Shown here: one piece after another, positions 1-9,622 of the stretch
Position numbering within the stretch: position 1 is the first letter of the stretch
Layout: each line of letters starts with the position of its first letter
Source of the DNA: Microvirga splendida
Lineage (GTDB): Bacteria > Pseudomonadota > Alphaproteobacteria > Rhizobiales > Beijerinckiaceae
Direction: 5' to 3'
Assembly: GCF_016427565.1 (NCBI RefSeq)
Contig: NZ_JAELXT010000015.1
Location: forward strand, 40,705 to 104,704
Length of the DNA stretch: 64,000 nt
Notes under the pieces: model-generated
What the model saw: the letters and a program-made list of their open reading frames with translations, nothing else
What the model was told of the DNA's origin: nothing
Databases searched by the model: none
Translations under genes and position numbers: made by a program

Positions 1-1
1 C

Positions 2-994
2 GTCCAGCCGAATTCCGGCTCGCAGGCCAACCAAGCCGTGTTCATGGCCCTCATGAAGCCGGGCGACACCTTCATGGGCCTGGACCTCGCCTGCGGCGGC
101 CACCTGACCCACGGCTCGCCGGTGAACATGTCCGGCAAGTGGTTCAACGTGGTGAGCTACAAGGTGCGCGAAAGCGACCAGATCATCGACATGGACGAGG
201 TCGCCCAGCTTGCCCGCGAGCACAAGCCGAAGGTGATCGTCGCCGGCGGCTCGGCCTATTCCCGCTTCTGGGACTTCGCCCGCTTCCGCGAGATCGCTGA
301 CGAGGTCGGCGCCTTCTTCATGGTGGACATCGCGCATTTCGCCGGCCTCGTGGCCGGCGGCGCCCATCCGTCTCCGTTCCCGCATGCCCATGTGGTCACC
401 ACGACGACCCACAAGACCCTGCGCGGCCCGCGCGGTGGCATGATCCTCACCAATGAGGAAGACCTCGCGAAGAAGATCAACTCGGCGATCTTCCCCGGCC
501 TCCAGGGCGGTCCGCTCATGCACGTGATCGCCGCAAAGGCGGTCGCTTTCGGCGAGGCGCTGCGCCCCGAGTTCAAGCTCTATGCCCGCTCCGTAGTCGA
601 GAACGCCAAGGTGCTGGCCGATACCATGCTGGCAGGCGGCTATGCCATCGTGGCCGGCGGTACGGACAATCACCTGATGCTGGTGGATCTTCGCCCGAAG
701 AAGCTCACCGGCAAGGCGGCGGAAGCAGCCATGGGCCGTGCCCACATCACCTGCAACAAGAACGGCGTGCCGTTCGATCCCGAGAAGCCGATGGTGACCT
801 CGGGCGTCCGGCTCGGCACCCCCGCCGCCACCTCCCGCGGCTTCGGCGTCGCCGAGTTCAAGAAGGTCGGCGAGCTGATCGTCGAGACCTTGGACGGCCT
901 GGCGAAGAACGGCGACGAGGCCAATGCCTCCGTCGAGGAATCGGTGAAGGCTCGCGTTCACGAGCTGACCCGTCGCTTCCCGATCTACGCCTGA
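2..994 (+). CDS. glyA: Serine hydroxymethyltransferase, 5'-truncated by window edge
   Basis: This PLP enzyme interconverts serine and glycine and supplies 5,10-methylene-tetrahydrofolate. The frame is open from base 2 and begins inside the family motif [14 protein letters not shown], so roughly the first 100 residues lie outside the window. Visible landmarks are the PLP-lysine motif [16 protein letters not shown], followed by GLQGGPLMH, and the C-terminal [16 protein letters not shown] folate/substrate segment. The stop at 992-994 is 15 bases before nrdR, so the two are probably co-transcribed, an arrangement common in alphaproteobacteria. The first ATG at 38 is internal and is not the start. 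Confidence 0.97.
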   Translation, partial: VQPNSGSQANQAVFMALMKPGDTFMGLDLACGGHLTHGSPVNMSGKWFNVVSYKVRESDQIIDMDEVAQLAREHKPKVIVAGGSAYSRFWDFARFREIADEVGAFFMVDIAHFAGLVAGGAHPSPFPHAHVVTTTTHKTLRGPRGGMILTNEEDLAKKINSAIFPGLQGGPLMHVIAAKAVAFGEALRPEFKLYARSVVENAKVLADTMLAGGYAIVAGGTDNHLMLVDLRPKKLTGKAAEAAMGRAHITCNKNGVPFDPEKPMVTSGVRLGTPAATSRGFGVAEFKKVGELIVETLDGLAKNGDEANASVEESVKARVHELTRRFPIYA

Positions 995-1009
995 GGGTAA
1001 AGCTGATCC

Positions 1010-1519
1010 ATGCGTTGCCCTTATTGCGGGGGCCTGGACACCCAGGTGAAGGATTCCCGCCCCACGGACGATTCCTCGTCCATTCGCCGCCGCCGCATCT
1101 GCCCGGATTGCGGCGGTCGGTTTACGACCTTCGAGCGCGTGCAGCTGCGCGAGCTCACGGTGGTGAAGCGCTCCGGCCGGCGCGTGCCCTTCGACCGGGA
1201 CAAGCTCCAGCAATCGGTGGACGTGGCCCTGCGCAAGCGGCCGGTGGAGCCGGAGCGCGTCGAGCGCATGATCAACGGCATCGTGCGCCAGCTCGAGAGC
1301 ATGAGCGACGGCGAGGTGTCGAGCGAGCAGGTGGGCGAACTCGTCATGGAGGGGCTGAAGGGCCTCGACGACGTGGCCTATGTGCGCTTCGCGTCGGTTT
1401 ACAAGAACTTTCGGGAGGCCAGGGACTTCGAGGAGATTCTCGGCAAGCTGGCTGAGGGCGAGACCGAGGAGGACCTGCCGCCTCCGCCGAAGAAAAAGCG
1501 CGCCGCGAGCGAGCCATGA
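1010..1519 (+). CDS. nrdR: Transcriptional repressor NrdR
   Basis: NrdR is the (d)ATP-sensing repressor of ribonucleotide reductase genes. It has an N-terminal zinc ribbon with cysteines at residues 3, 6, 31 and 34 (MRCPYC and ICPDC). The basic stretch SSIRRRR lies between the two pairs. An ATP-cone domain follows at about residues 49-139 ([16 protein letters not shown]). Its length of 169 residues is slightly above the usual ~150-160, because of a charged Pro/Lys-rich tail. The stop overlaps the ribD start by 4 bases (ATGA), so translation is likely coupled. Its position between glyA and ribD is the usual alphaproteobacterial neighbourhood. Confidence 0.96.
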   Translation: MRCPYCGGLDTQVKDSRPTDDSSSIRRRRICPDCGGRFTTFERVQLRELTVVKRSGRRVPFDRDKLQQSVDVALRKRPVEPERVERMINGIVRQLESMSDGEVSSEQVGELVMEGLKGLDDVAYVRFASVYKNFREARDFEEILGKLAEGETEEDLPPPPKKKRAASEP

Positions 1520-2664
1520 CCAACCCCGGCGCCAGCGGGCTGCCGCCTGACCGGAGCGCCTACGACGAGCGCTTCATGCGCTTCGCGATTGCGCTCGGAA
1601 GTCGCCATCTCGGCCTGACCTGGCCCAACCCGTCCGTGGGAGCCGTGCTGGTCGATGAGAGCGGCGAGGTGCCCGTGATCGTCGCGCAAGGCATCACCCA
1701 GGCGGGCGGTCGGCCTCACGCGGAACGCATGGTCCTGGAGGCAGCAGGGGAGCGCGCGCGCGGAGCGACGCTCTACGTCACCCTCGAGCCCTGCGCCAGC
1801 CGCAGCAGCCGGGACCACGGCCCCTCCTGCACCGATCTCATCGTGGCGGCCGGCATCGGCCGGCTGGTGGCGAGCGTCGTCGATCCAAGTCCGCACGCCG
1901 CCGGCCAGGGGCCGGAGCGCTTCGGCCAAGCGGGCATCCCGATGAGCGTCGGCTGCCTTGCCGAGGAGGGGGCTAGGCTTCATCGGGGCCACGTCACGCG
2001 CGTCACGAAGGGGCGTCCCGCCATGACCGTTAAGCTCGCCCGCAGCACCGAAGGCTTGGCCGGATCGCGCCAGGGTCCGCGCCTGATTCTCACGGGAGAA
2101 GCCGCCCAGGCCAGGGTCCACCTGATGCGCGCCCACGCGGATGCCATCATGGTCGGTGTCGGGACCGTGCTGGCGGACGACCCGCTGCTGAACGTGCGCC
2201 TGAGCGGCCTGGAGGGCCGTTCGCCGGTCCGCATCGTCGTCGATTCGCATTTGAGGATTCCGGCAACGTCCCGGGTCGTCACCGGGGCGGGCGAAATTCC
2301 GACCTGGATTCTGACCACGGTGGAAGCACCCGTCGCGGCCGAGAGGGCGCTCACGGCGCAGGGTGTCGAGGTTCTGCGGGTGTCCGCCGATGAGGCCGGC
2401 CGCGTCTGCCTGCCCGAGGCCCTGGGGCTTCTCGGCACGCGCGGGCTGACGCAGGTGTTCTGCGAAGGCGGCCCCGACCTCGCGGACGCGCTGGCCGGAG
2501 CCGATCTCATCGACGATCTCGTCCTGATCACCGGCCGCTCCGCGCGCGGCCAGGGCGACGTTCCGGCGCTTGGCCTGCGGCTGCAGGACCGCATGGACCA
2601 TCTCGCATTACGGGCCGAGGAGCAGATCGGCCCCGATCTTTTCATGTTCTGGGAGAGACCCTGA
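1516..2664 (+). CDS. ribD: Bifunctional riboflavin deaminase/reductase RibD
   Basis: RibD catalyses the second and third steps of riboflavin synthesis: pyrimidine deamination, then ribosyl-side-chain reduction. The N-terminal zinc deaminase domain shows HAE at residues 68-70 and EPC with a distal Cys (C93 and C105). The second half (from about residue 160, [18 protein letters not shown] and [19 protein letters not shown]) is the NADPH-dependent reductase domain. The linker between the two zinc cysteines ([13 protein letters not shown]) departs from the usual CSHxGRTPPC, but the metal ligands are kept. The ATG overlaps the nrdR stop, and the stop overlaps the ribC start by one base (TGATG). 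Confidence 0.94.
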   Translation: MTNPGASGLPPDRSAYDERFMRFAIALGSRHLGLTWPNPSVGAVLVDESGEVPVIVAQGITQAGGRPHAERMVLEAAGERARGATLYVTLEPCASRSSRDHGPSCTDLIVAAGIGRLVASVVDPSPHAAGQGPERFGQAGIPMSVGCLAEEGARLHRGHVTRVTKGRPAMTVKLARSTEGLAGSRQGPRLILTGEAAQARVHLMRAHADAIMVGVGTVLADDPLLNVRLSGLEGRSPVRIVVDSHLRIPATSRVVTGAGEIPTWILTTVEAPVAAERALTAQGVEVLRVSADEAGRVCLPEALGLLGTRGLTQVFCEGGPDLADALAGADLIDDLVLITGRSARGQGDVPALGLRLQDRMDHLALRAEEQIGPDLFMFWERP

Positions 2665-3299
2665 TGTTTACGGGTATCGTCACCGATGTCGGTGAAGTGG
2701 CGGCGGTGGAAGGGTCTCAAGGCACCCTCAAGCGCCTGCGCATCCACTCGTCCTATGACCCCGCCACCATCGTGCTCGGGGCCTCCATCGCCTGCGGCGG
2801 GCCGTGCCTGACGGTGGTGGCCTTCGGCGAGCGGGAGGGCGGCTGCTGGTTCGATGTGGATGCCGCGGCCGAGACCCTGGAGCGCACAACGGTCGGCGAG
2901 TGGCAGGCAGGCACCAGGGTCAACCTGGAGCGCTCCCTGAAGATCGGCGACGAGCTCGGCGGCCACATCGTGACCGGGCACGTGGACGGGGTCGCCGCCA
3001 TCGTGGCCAAGGAGGCGATCACGGCGGGCGACGACCCCTGGGGACCGACCGCCCGCTTCACCTTGAAGGTGCCGCCGGCGCTTGCGCCTTTCATCGCCGA
3101 GAAGGGCTCGGTCTGCCTCGACGGCACGTCGCTTACCGTGAACACGGTCAACGACGACATGTTCTCCGTGCTCATCATCCCGCACACGCTCGCCGTCACA
3201 ACCTGGGGCGACCGGCAGGTGGGCGACAGGCTCAACCTGGAGGTGGATCTCATGGCCCGCTACGCGGCACGGCTTGCGGACGCGCGCCGGGCGGGGTAG
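2664..3299 (+). CDS. ribC: Riboflavin synthase alpha chain
   Basis: Riboflavin synthase dismutates two 6,7-dimethyl-8-ribityllumazine molecules to riboflavin. The N-terminus MFTGIV is diagnostic, and the protein has the two tandem lumazine-binding repeats (about residues 1-95 and 96-195; the second contains GHIVTGHVDG and FIAEKGSVCLDGTSLTV). At 211 residues it is of normal length. The start is coupled to the ribD stop. The ribH gene follows after a 166-base gap occupied mainly by a palindromic repeat. Confidence 0.95.
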   Translation: MFTGIVTDVGEVAAVEGSQGTLKRLRIHSSYDPATIVLGASIACGGPCLTVVAFGEREGGCWFDVDAAAETLERTTVGEWQAGTRVNLERSLKIGDELGGHIVTGHVDGVAAIVAKEAITAGDDPWGPTARFTLKVPPALAPFIAEKGSVCLDGTSLTVNTVNDDMFSVLIIPHTLAVTTWGDRQVGDRLNLEVDLMARYAARLADARRAG

Positions 3300-3324
3300 G
3301 GACTTTCAACTTTCCTCCACATAG

Positions 3325-3432
3325 CCCTCATCCTGAGGAGGCCGTCAGGCCGTCTCGAAGGACGGGGGCGTCTCCAGTGCACTCTGGACCCTCCTTCGAG
3401 ACGCCGCCTTCAGCGGCTCCTCAGGATGAGGG
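3325..3432. repeat. Long imperfect palindromic intergenic element (rhizobial REP-like)
   Basis: The outer arms are 16-base perfect complements: CCCTCATCCTGAGGAG at 3325-3340 and its reverse complement at 3417-3432. Inner arms also pair (GGCCGTCTCGAAGGA against TCCTTCGAGACGCC), giving a ~108-base hairpin. Arms with the words CCTCATCCTGAGGAG and TCGAAGGA recur in intergenic DNA of Rhizobiales genomes, from general knowledge. It lies between ribC and ribH and could act as an RNA-stability or attenuation element. Confidence 0.85.
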
Positions 3433-3465
3433 CAGAGCCATTATTGGACTCAGAACGGTTCTCGC

Positions 3466-3954
3466 ATGGTCGCCCATTCCGCCAAGCCGCAAGGCTCCCG
3501 TCCGCCGGTTCCCGGTGCCCGCATCCTCGTGGTCGAGGCCCGCTTCTACGACGACATCGCCAATGAGCTGCTGCGCGGCGCTCAAGGAGCCGTCGAAGCC
3601 GCCCAGGCCAGTATGGACGTGCTGACCCTGGACGGAGCCCTGGAGATCCCGGCCACCATCGCCATCGCGCTCGATGCCGCCGAGAAGGCGGGAAAGCCCT
3701 ACGATGCGGTCGTGGCCCTGGGCTGCGTGATCCGCGGAGAGACCGGGCACTATGACATTGTTGCCGGCGAGAGCGCCCGCGCCCTCATGGATCTGTCCGT
3801 CGAGCGCCGCATCCCGCTCTCCAACGGCATCCTGACCGTCGAAAATGACCAGCAGGCCTGGACCCGTGCGAGCGTGAATGAATTGAACAAGGGTGGGGGC
3901 GCGGTGGAAGCGGCTCTCGCCGTCCTGCGCATCAAACAGAAACTGGAGGCCTGA
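3466..3954 (+). CDS. ribH: 6,7-dimethyl-8-ribityllumazine synthase
   Basis: RibH condenses 3,4-dihydroxy-2-butanone-4-phosphate with the pyrimidine product of RibD to form lumazine. Family motifs are [15 protein letters not shown] near the N-terminus, the phosphate-binding [15 protein letters not shown] segment and [17 protein letters not shown]. At 162 residues it matches the usual size. nusB begins only 4 bases after the stop, so ribH-nusB-thiL is probably one transcription unit, as in many alphaproteobacteria. Confidence 0.96.
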   Translation: MVAHSAKPQGSRPPVPGARILVVEARFYDDIANELLRGAQGAVEAAQASMDVLTLDGALEIPATIAIALDAAEKAGKPYDAVVALGCVIRGETGHYDIVAGESARALMDLSVERRIPLSNGILTVENDQQAWTRASVNELNKGGGAVEAALAVLRIKQKLEA

Positions 3955-3958
3955 CATC

Positions 3959-4441
3959 ATGACGAAGCCAGCAGAGCGCTCGGCCGCTCGCCTCGCTGCC
4001 GTCCAGGCCCTCTACCAGATGGACATCTCCGGCAAGACCGTCATCGACGCGCTCGCCGAGTTCGAGGCCTTCTGGATCGGCCGCGAGGTCGAAGGCATCG
4101 AGTTCAAGCCGTCGGACAACACCTTCTTCCGCGACATCCTTTCCGGCGTGGTCAAGAACCAGCGCGACATCGACGTGAGGATCGACAACGCTCTCGCCAC
4201 CGACTGGCCCCTCAAGCGCATCGAGGCGGTGCTGCGCGCCATCCTGCGCGCCGGCGGCTACGAGCTGATGTTCCGCAAGGACGTGCCGGCCCGCGTGGTC
4301 ATCACCGAATATGTGGACGTGACCCACGGCTTCTACGGCGACGATGAGCCGGGTCTGGTGAATGCCGTGCTCGACAAGGTCGCCCGCGAGGTGCGCCCCG
4401 GCGAGCTGGAGAAGAAGGCCGCCGGCCAGGGCGGACGGTAA
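3959..4441 (+). CDS. nusB: Transcription antitermination factor NusB
   Basis: NusB is an all-helical protein that, with S10/NusE, binds boxA RNA and supports antitermination of rRNA operons. The 160-residue frame begins MTKPAERSAARLAAVQALYQM, typical of alphaproteobacterial NusB, and ends with the conserved EYVDVTHGFYGDDEPGLVNAVLDK segment. I chose ATG 3959 because upstream in-frame sequence would run back into ribH and family homology begins here. The ribH-nusB pairing is widely conserved. Confidence 0.95.
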   Translation: MTKPAERSAARLAAVQALYQMDISGKTVIDALAEFEAFWIGREVEGIEFKPSDNTFFRDILSGVVKNQRDIDVRIDNALATDWPLKRIEAVLRAILRAGGYELMFRKDVPARVVITEYVDVTHGFYGDDEPGLVNAVLDKVAREVRPGELEKKAAGQGGR

Positions 4442-4466
4442 CGCGAACGGGCGAGGGTGGCCGGCC

Positions 4467-5456
4467 ATGAGCGCGAGCGAACGCCCAGGCGAGGACAGCC
4501 TCATCGCCCGATTCTTCGCTCCCATCGCCGGCGATGGGGCTCTCGGCCTCAAGGATGACGCGGCTTTTCTGACGCCGAAGCCCGGCCACGATCTCGTCCT
4601 CACCGCGGACGCCCTGGTGGAGCGGGTCCACTTCCTGCCCGAGGACGCTCCCGGCTCCATCGCCCGCAAGGCGCTTGCCGTGAACGTGTCGGACCTCGCC
4701 GCCAAAGGGGCCGACCCAGCCGGCTTCCTCCTGAGCCTCGCTCTTCCCGACGGCTGGACCGAAGCCTGGCTCGCCGATTTTGCCGCCGGTCTCGGCGAAG
4801 CCTCGCGGGACTTCTCCTGCCCGCTCCTCGGCGGCGATACCGTGAAGGCGAGGGGACCCCTGACCCTCTCCGTCACCGCCGTCGGCCAGGTGCCGACCGG
4901 CCGCATGGTCCGGCGCACCACGGCCAAAGCCGGCGATCTCATCTGCGTCACCGGCACCATCGGCGATGGGGCCCTAGGGCTGAAACTCCGCGCCGCCCCG
5001 GCCTGGAGCCAGGGCCTCTCGCCAGACGAGAAGGCCCATCTCGCCGACCGCTATCTCCACCCCCAGCCCCGCCACCGGCTCGCCGCCGCCCTGCGCGAAC
5101 ACGCAGGCGCCGCCATGGACGTCTCGGACGGGCTCGCAGGCGACCTCGCCAAGATGATGCGGGCCAGCGGCGTCTCGGCGGTGATCGACACGGACCGGGT
5201 GCCGCTCTCGCCGGCCGCCGCCAAAGCCGTCCAGGCGTCCCCGGACCTGCTGGACCTGGTCCTCACCGGGGGCGACGACTACGAGATTCTCTGCACCTTG
5301 GCGGAAAAGGACCTCGACAGATTCCGCCAGGAGGCCGATAGGGTGGGCATCCCCCTGTCCGTCATCGGCCGAGTCGTCTCAGGGCATGATCGGCCGGTCT
5401 TTCGGATGAACGGTCTCGAAAGACGCTACGATGTCGGCTCCTACCAGCATTTCTGA
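4467..5456 (+). CDS. thiL: Thiamine-monophosphate kinase
   Basis: ThiL phosphorylates thiamine monophosphate to the active cofactor thiamine diphosphate. The protein (329 residues from ATG 4467) has the AIR-synthase-like fold. It shows GDGALGLKDDAAFL near the N-terminus, DALVERVHF, AVNVSDLAAKGADP, LLGGDTVKA, MDVSDGLAGDLAKM and TGGDDYEILCT, all recognisable ThiL segments. The upstream extension in the same frame is low-similarity sequence overlapping nusB. The gene follows nusB by 25 bases, and its 3' end overlaps the next gene by 26 bases. Confidence 0.95.
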   Translation: MSASERPGEDSLIARFFAPIAGDGALGLKDDAAFLTPKPGHDLVLTADALVERVHFLPEDAPGSIARKALAVNVSDLAAKGADPAGFLLSLALPDGWTEAWLADFAAGLGEASRDFSCPLLGGDTVKARGPLTLSVTAVGQVPTGRMVRRTTAKAGDLICVTGTIGDGALGLKLRAAPAWSQGLSPDEKAHLADRYLHPQPRHRLAAALREHAGAAMDVSDGLAGDLAKMMRASGVSAVIDTDRVPLSPAAAKAVQASPDLLDLVLTGGDDYEILCTLAEKDLDRFRQEADRVGIPLSVIGRVVSGHDRPVFRMNGLERRYDVGSYQHF

Positions 5457-6663
5457 CACCTCCTACCAGGCGCCTTCCAGCGACGGCATCGCCAAGCACA
5501 ACGCGGTCGTGCTCGCCGTCGCCATGGCGCTGGGCGGGTCGAGCCCGGCCATCGTGGTCTCCCTCGGCGGCCTCGTGGGCCAGTCTCTCGCCTCCAACAA
5601 GGAACTGGCGACCCTTCCCGTGAGCCTGCTCAATCTCGGGCTTGCGATCGGCACCATCCCGGCCGCCATGCTGATGCGCAAGGCCGGCCGCCGCATCGGC
5701 TACGTGGTCGGCGCGGGGATCGGCCTTGCCGGCGGCTGCCTCGCGGCCTTCGGCATCGCCTCCTACAGCTTTCTGCTCTTCTGCCTCGGCACCCTGATCA
5801 TCGGCAGCTACGGCTCCTTCAACCAGAGCTATCGCTTCGCCGCCACGGACGCGGCCTCCGAAGCCTTCAAGCCGAGGGCTATCTCCTGGGTCATGACCGG
5901 CGGGCTGGTGGCCGGCGTGGTCGGGCCCCAGACCGTCATCTGGACCCGGGACGCCGTGGAGGCCGCCCCGTTCGCCGGTGCCTTCCTGGGACAGGCCGCG
6001 CTGGCCTTCCTCTCGATGATCGTGGTGTGGTTCATGCGGCCGGCACCGGTGAGCGTCGCCTCCACGAAGGCAGGTGGTGGCAGGCCGCTGCTTGAAATCG
6101 TGCGGCAGCCCCGGTTCATCGTCGCCGCCGTCACTGGTCTGGTGTCGTACAGCCTCATGACCTTCATGATGACGGCGGCCCCGCTGGCGATGATCGGCTG
6201 CGGCCACTCGGTCGGCGCTGCGGCGCTCGGCATCCAGTGGCATATCCTGGCCATGTTCGGCCCGAGCTTCTTCACCGGCCGCCTGATCTCCCGCTACGGC
6301 AAGGGGGCGGTCACGGCCGTGGGGCTGGTGCTGATCGCGATTTCCGCCGTCATCGGGCTGTCGGGCATCACCGTCGCCCATTTCTGGATCACGCTGATTC
6401 TGCTCGGCCTCGGCTGGAACTTCGGCTTCATCGGAGCCACCGCCCTCGTGACCGACTGCTACCGGCCCGAGGAGCGCGCCAAGGTGCAGGCCGCCAACGA
6501 CTTCCTGATCTTCGGCTCGGTCGCCGTAGCCTCGTTCTCCTCCGGCAAGCTTCTGAGCGCCGGCGGCTGGGAAAGCGTGAACTGGCTGGTCTTCCCGCCC
6601 GTGGTCATCGCCCTAGCTCTCCTGGCCTGGCAGCAGAGGGCCAAGCTGCTCGCACCCGCTTAA
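5431..6663 (+). CDS. Major facilitator superfamily transporter
   Basis: This is a 410-residue polytopic membrane protein with about 12 hydrophobic segments and the MFS loop motif MLMRKAGRRIGYVVGAGIG after TM2/TM3. The substrate cannot be read from sequence. The gene overlaps the end of thiL by 26 bases in another frame and is therefore likely translated from the same mRNA. An in-frame start nearer to TM1 is possible, because the first ~25 residues are polar and poorly constrained. A regulator or pathway partner that would suggest a substrate is not present nearby. Confidence 0.85.
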   Translation: MSAPTSISDTSYQAPSSDGIAKHNAVVLAVAMALGGSSPAIVVSLGGLVGQSLASNKELATLPVSLLNLGLAIGTIPAAMLMRKAGRRIGYVVGAGIGLAGGCLAAFGIASYSFLLFCLGTLIIGSYGSFNQSYRFAATDAASEAFKPRAISWVMTGGLVAGVVGPQTVIWTRDAVEAAPFAGAFLGQAALAFLSMIVVWFMRPAPVSVASTKAGGGRPLLEIVRQPRFIVAAVTGLVSYSLMTFMMTAAPLAMIGCGHSVGAAALGIQWHILAMFGPSFFTGRLISRYGKGAVTAVGLVLIAISAVIGLSGITVAHFWITLILLGLGWNFGFIGATALVTDCYRPEERAKVQAANDFLIFGSVAVASFSSGKLLSAGGWESVNWLVFPPVVIALALLAWQQRAKLLAPA

Positions 6664-6755
6664 AGTATAAAAGTCTTCCTGTGGGTTCTGCCTGCAGGAT
6701 TGTTGCGAACTGCCTAGTTTTTTGCCACCAAATATAAAGTTCGCTGGGGGTAGGG

Positions 6756-6792
6756 GCCGCTCAAGGCCAGAAAACGAGCCTTGAGGAGCGGC
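6756..6792 (+). other. Imperfect inverted repeat upstream of hppA
   Basis: GCCGCTCAAGGC (6756-6767) pairs with GCCTTGAGGAGCGGC (6778-6792), apart from a two-base bulge. It sits between the MFS gene and hppA and is followed by TTTCTGCTTTCCC. It may terminate the thiL/MFS transcript or lie in the hppA leader. I cannot decide which. Confidence 0.5.
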
Positions 6793-6819
6793 TTTCTGCT
6801 TTCCCATAACAAGGATGGC

Positions 6820-8946
6820 ATGATGGCACTCACCCTAATTATCTTGGGCGGGCTTCTCTCGATCGTGTATGGCTTCTGGGCCATCAGCGACGTGATGAAG
6901 CGGGACGCCGGTTCTCAGCGCATGCAGGAAATCGCCGGGGCGATTGCCGAAGGCGCGAAAGCCTATCTCCGCCGGCAATACGTCACCATCGCCATCGTCG
7001 GCGTCGTGCTGTTCGCCGTGATTGCCTATTTCCTCGGCATCCGGGTCGCCATCGGCTTCGCCATCGGGGCCATTCTCTCGGGCGTCGCCGGCTTCATCGG
7101 CATGAACGTCTCCGTCCGGGCTAACGTCCGCACCGCCCAAGCGGCCACCCAATCCCTTGGGGGCGGCCTCGATGTGGCCTTCAAGGCCGGTGCCGTCACG
7201 GGCATGCTGGTCGCCGGCCTCGCGCTCCTCGGTGTGGCCCTCTACTACGGCTACCTCACCCGGATCGACGGTCTCGTATCTTCCGACCGTGTGGTCATCG
7301 ACAGCCTCGTGGCCCTCGGGTTCGGTGCGTCCCTCATCTCCATCTTCGCCCGTCTCGGCGGCGGCATCTTCACCAAGGGCGCCGACGTGGGCGGCGATCT
7401 CGTGGGCAAGGTCGAAGCCGGCATCCCGGAGGACGACCCGCGCAACCCGGCGACCATCGCCGACAACGTGGGTGACAATGTCGGCGACTGCGCGGGCATG
7501 GCCGCCGACCTGTTCGAGACCTATGCGGTGACCGTGGTGGCTACCATGGTTCTGGCAGCGATCTTCTTTGCCGGTCAGGCGAATCTCGACACCATGCTGA
7601 TGTACCCGCTCGCCATTGGCGCGGCCTGCATCGTCACCTCGATCATCGGCACGTTCTTCGTCAAGCTCGGTCAGAACGAGTCCATCATGGGCGCGCTCTA
7701 CAAGGGATTGATCGTGACCGGAGTTCTGTCCGCCATCGCCATCGGCCTCGTGACCTGGCAGATGATCGGCTTCGAACTCATCGCGGGAGCGGAGTTCACC
7801 GGTCTGAACCTGTTCTGGTGCGCCCTCATCGGTCTTGCCGTGACGGCTCTCATCGTGGTCATCACCGAGTACTATACCGGCGTCGGCTTCCGCCCCGTGC
7901 GGTCCATCGCCCAGTCCTCGGTCACCGGCCACGGCACGAACGTGATCCAGGGCCTCGCGGTTTCGCTGGAATCGACCGCGCTGCCGACCATCGTCATCAT
8001 CGCGGGCATCGTCGTGGCCTTCAAGCTGGCGGGTCTGTTCGGCATTGCCATCGCCGTGACGGCCATGCTGGGCGTCGCGGGCATGATCGTGGCTCTCGAC
8101 GCTTTCGGTCCGGTGACGGACAACGCAGGCGGCATTGCCGAAATGGCAGGCCTGCCGAAGGAGGTCCGCAAGTCCACGGACGCCCTGGATGCGGTCGGCA
8201 ACACCACGAAGGCGGTGACGAAGGGTTACGCCATTGGCTCCGCGGGCCTGGGCGCCCTGGTGCTCTTTGCGGCCTACACCTCGGATCTGAACTACTTCAC
8301 CCAGAACGCGGCGCAGTACCCGTACTTCCAGGGCGTGGTGCCGAACTTCTCCCTCACCAACCCCTATGTGGTGGTGGGACTCCTGTTCGGCGGCCTCATC
8401 CCGTTCCTCTTCGGTGGCATCGCCATGACGGCGGTGGGCCGGGCGGCCGGTTCCGTGGTCGAAGAAGTACGGCGCCAGTTCCGCGAGCGGCCGGGCATCA
8501 TGGCCGGCACGGACCGTCCCGATTACGGGCGCGCCGTCGACATGCTGACCAGGGCGGCGATCAAGGAAATGATCGTGCCGTCGCTCCTGCCGGTGCTGGC
8601 ACCCATCGTGACCTACTTCGTGGTCTACTGGGTGGCGGGCAAGTCCGAGGCCTTCTCGGCCGTGGGCGCCATGCTGCTGGGCGTGATCGTGACGGGCCTG
8701 TTCGTCGCCATCTCGATGACCTCGGGCGGCGGCGCCTGGGACAATGCCAAGAAGTCCTTCGAGGATGGGTTCACGGACGCCTCCGGCACCACCCACCACA
8801 AGGGCTCGGAAGCCCACAAGGCTTCCGTGACCGGCGATACCGTCGGCGACCCCTACAAGGACACGGCAGGCCCTGCCGTGAACCCGGCGATCAAGATCAC
8901 CAACATCATCGCCTTGCTTCTCCTTGCCATCCTGGCCCATTCGTAG
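6820..8946 (+). CDS. hppA: K+-insensitive membrane-bound proton-translocating pyrophosphatase
   Basis: This inner-membrane pump couples pyrophosphate hydrolysis to H+ export. The 708-residue protein has about 16 transmembrane segments. The substrate-binding motif [20 protein letters not shown] precedes [19 protein letters not shown], and the C-terminal motif [18 protein letters not shown] is also present. Lysine in the GNTTK motif (about residue 464) marks the K+-independent class, whereas K+-dependent enzymes carry Ala there. The start is ATG 6820 or the adjacent ATG 6823; AAGGA at 6811-6815 favours this pair over the upstream in-frame TTG. Monocistronic, with a strong terminator downstream. 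Confidence 0.97.
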   Translation: MMALTLIILGGLLSIVYGFWAISDVMKRDAGSQRMQEIAGAIAEGAKAYLRRQYVTIAIVGVVLFAVIAYFLGIRVAIGFAIGAILSGVAGFIGMNVSVRANVRTAQAATQSLGGGLDVAFKAGAVTGMLVAGLALLGVALYYGYLTRIDGLVSSDRVVIDSLVALGFGASLISIFARLGGGIFTKGADVGGDLVGKVEAGIPEDDPRNPATIADNVGDNVGDCAGMAADLFETYAVTVVATMVLAAIFFAGQANLDTMLMYPLAIGAACIVTSIIGTFFVKLGQNESIMGALYKGLIVTGVLSAIAIGLVTWQMIGFELIAGAEFTGLNLFWCALIGLAVTALIVVITEYYTGVGFRPVRSIAQSSVTGHGTNVIQGLAVSLESTALPTIVIIAGIVVAFKLAGLFGIAIAVTAMLGVAGMIVALDAFGPVTDNAGGIAEMAGLPKEVRKSTDALDAVGNTTKAVTKGYAIGSAGLGALVLFAAYTSDLNYFTQNAAQYPYFQGVVPNFSLTNPYVVVGLLFGGLIPFLFGGIAMTAVGRAAGSVVEEVRRQFRERPGIMAGTDRPDYGRAVDMLTRAAIKEMIVPSLLPVLAPIVTYFVVYWVAGKSEAFSAVGAMLLGVIVTGLFVAISMTSGGGAWDNAKKSFEDGFTDASGTTHHKGSEAHKASVTGDTVGDPYKDTAGPAVNPAIKITNIIALLLLAILAHS

Positions 8947-8967
8947 GAACGGGAGGCCTGAGGGCAC

Positions 8968-8998
8968 AAAAACCCGCGGTGAAAGCCGCGGGTTTTTT
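8968..8998 (+). terminator. Intrinsic terminator of hppA
   Basis: AAAAACCCGCGG (8968-8979) and CCGCGGG plus six T (8986-8998) form a perfect GC-rich stem with a six-base loop and a U-tract. It starts 22 bases past the hppA stop. Confidence 0.92.
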
Positions 8999-9018
8999 CA
9001 TGTGCTGATCCATATGAA

Positions 9019-9043
9019 AATGGCCGGGACGAGCCCGGCCATT
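9019..9043 (-). terminator. Palindrome at the 3' side of bamE, probable terminator and repeat copy
   Basis: AATGGCCGGG and CCCGGCCATT (9019-9043) form a perfect 10-base-pair stem. Read on the minus strand it is followed by TTC and lies just past bamE. The GGCCGGG...CCCGGCC core is also found at 17537-17561, so this is probably a member of a dispersed repeat used as a terminator. Confidence 0.65.
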
Positions 9044-9064
9044 GAGGTTTCCAGCGGCTCCGGC

Positions 9065-9520
9065 TCAGGTCCCGAACGGGTTGAAGCTGTTCACGCCGCG
9101 GAAGATCTGCCCGAGGAAGCTCGACTCCTCGCCGCCTGCAGGGGTGGTGCGGCTGATGAAGTCGAAGACCCGGCCATCCTGCAGGCCGTAAAGGGCGATG
9201 CGCTCGACGCGGAGGTTGTTGTCGAAATAGACCGCCGTCACCTGCTGGTCGACCACCTGCTCGCCCATGAACTGAAGATTGCGGCGGGACTTCTGGCTGA
9301 TGTAGTACCAGTTCCGGTTGCCGACGGTGGAGACCGTGGAGGGGGTTCCAAGGGTCTGCAGAACCTGCTCGGCACTCATTCCCTTCTTCACCTGCGAGAT
9401 GGCACGCTCGTCCACGACGTAGCCGCGCTGAAACTCCTCGCCCATTGTGCAGGCGGCGACGGACGAAGCGAGAAAGGTTGCTGTAGCCAGGCGCACCAAA
9501 AGAGGATGATATCGACGCAT
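9065..9520 (-). CDS. bamE: Outer membrane assembly lipoprotein BamE (SmpA/OmlA)
   Basis: BamE is an outer-membrane lipoprotein of the BAM complex that stabilises BamA-BamD contact; the core BamA is also in this window. The N-terminus is a lipoprotein signal with lipobox VAAC (mature Cys24). The SmpA/OmlA fold follows: ISQVKKGMSAEQVLQTLGTPS, NRNWYYIS and QQVTAVYFDNNLRVERIALYG. At 151 residues it is typical for alphaproteobacteria. It is transcribed divergently from the cytochrome-complex chaperone and converges on hppA. Confidence 0.92.
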   Translation of the reverse strand: MRRYHPLLVRLATATFLASSVAACTMGEEFQRGYVVDERAISQVKKGMSAEQVLQTLGTPSTVSTVGNRNWYYISQKSRRNLQFMGEQVVDQQVTAVYFDNNLRVERIALYGLQDGRVFDFISRTTPAGGEESSFLGQIFRGVNSFNPFGT

Positions 9521-9622
9521 CGTACGGTTCTTCCAGAAATGCGGCGCGGATAAGCTTGCGCCTATGGACGCTGATGGCGTAACCCGAGGTTACGATTTTG
9601 ACAAGCTTGGAAGGCCACGGCT

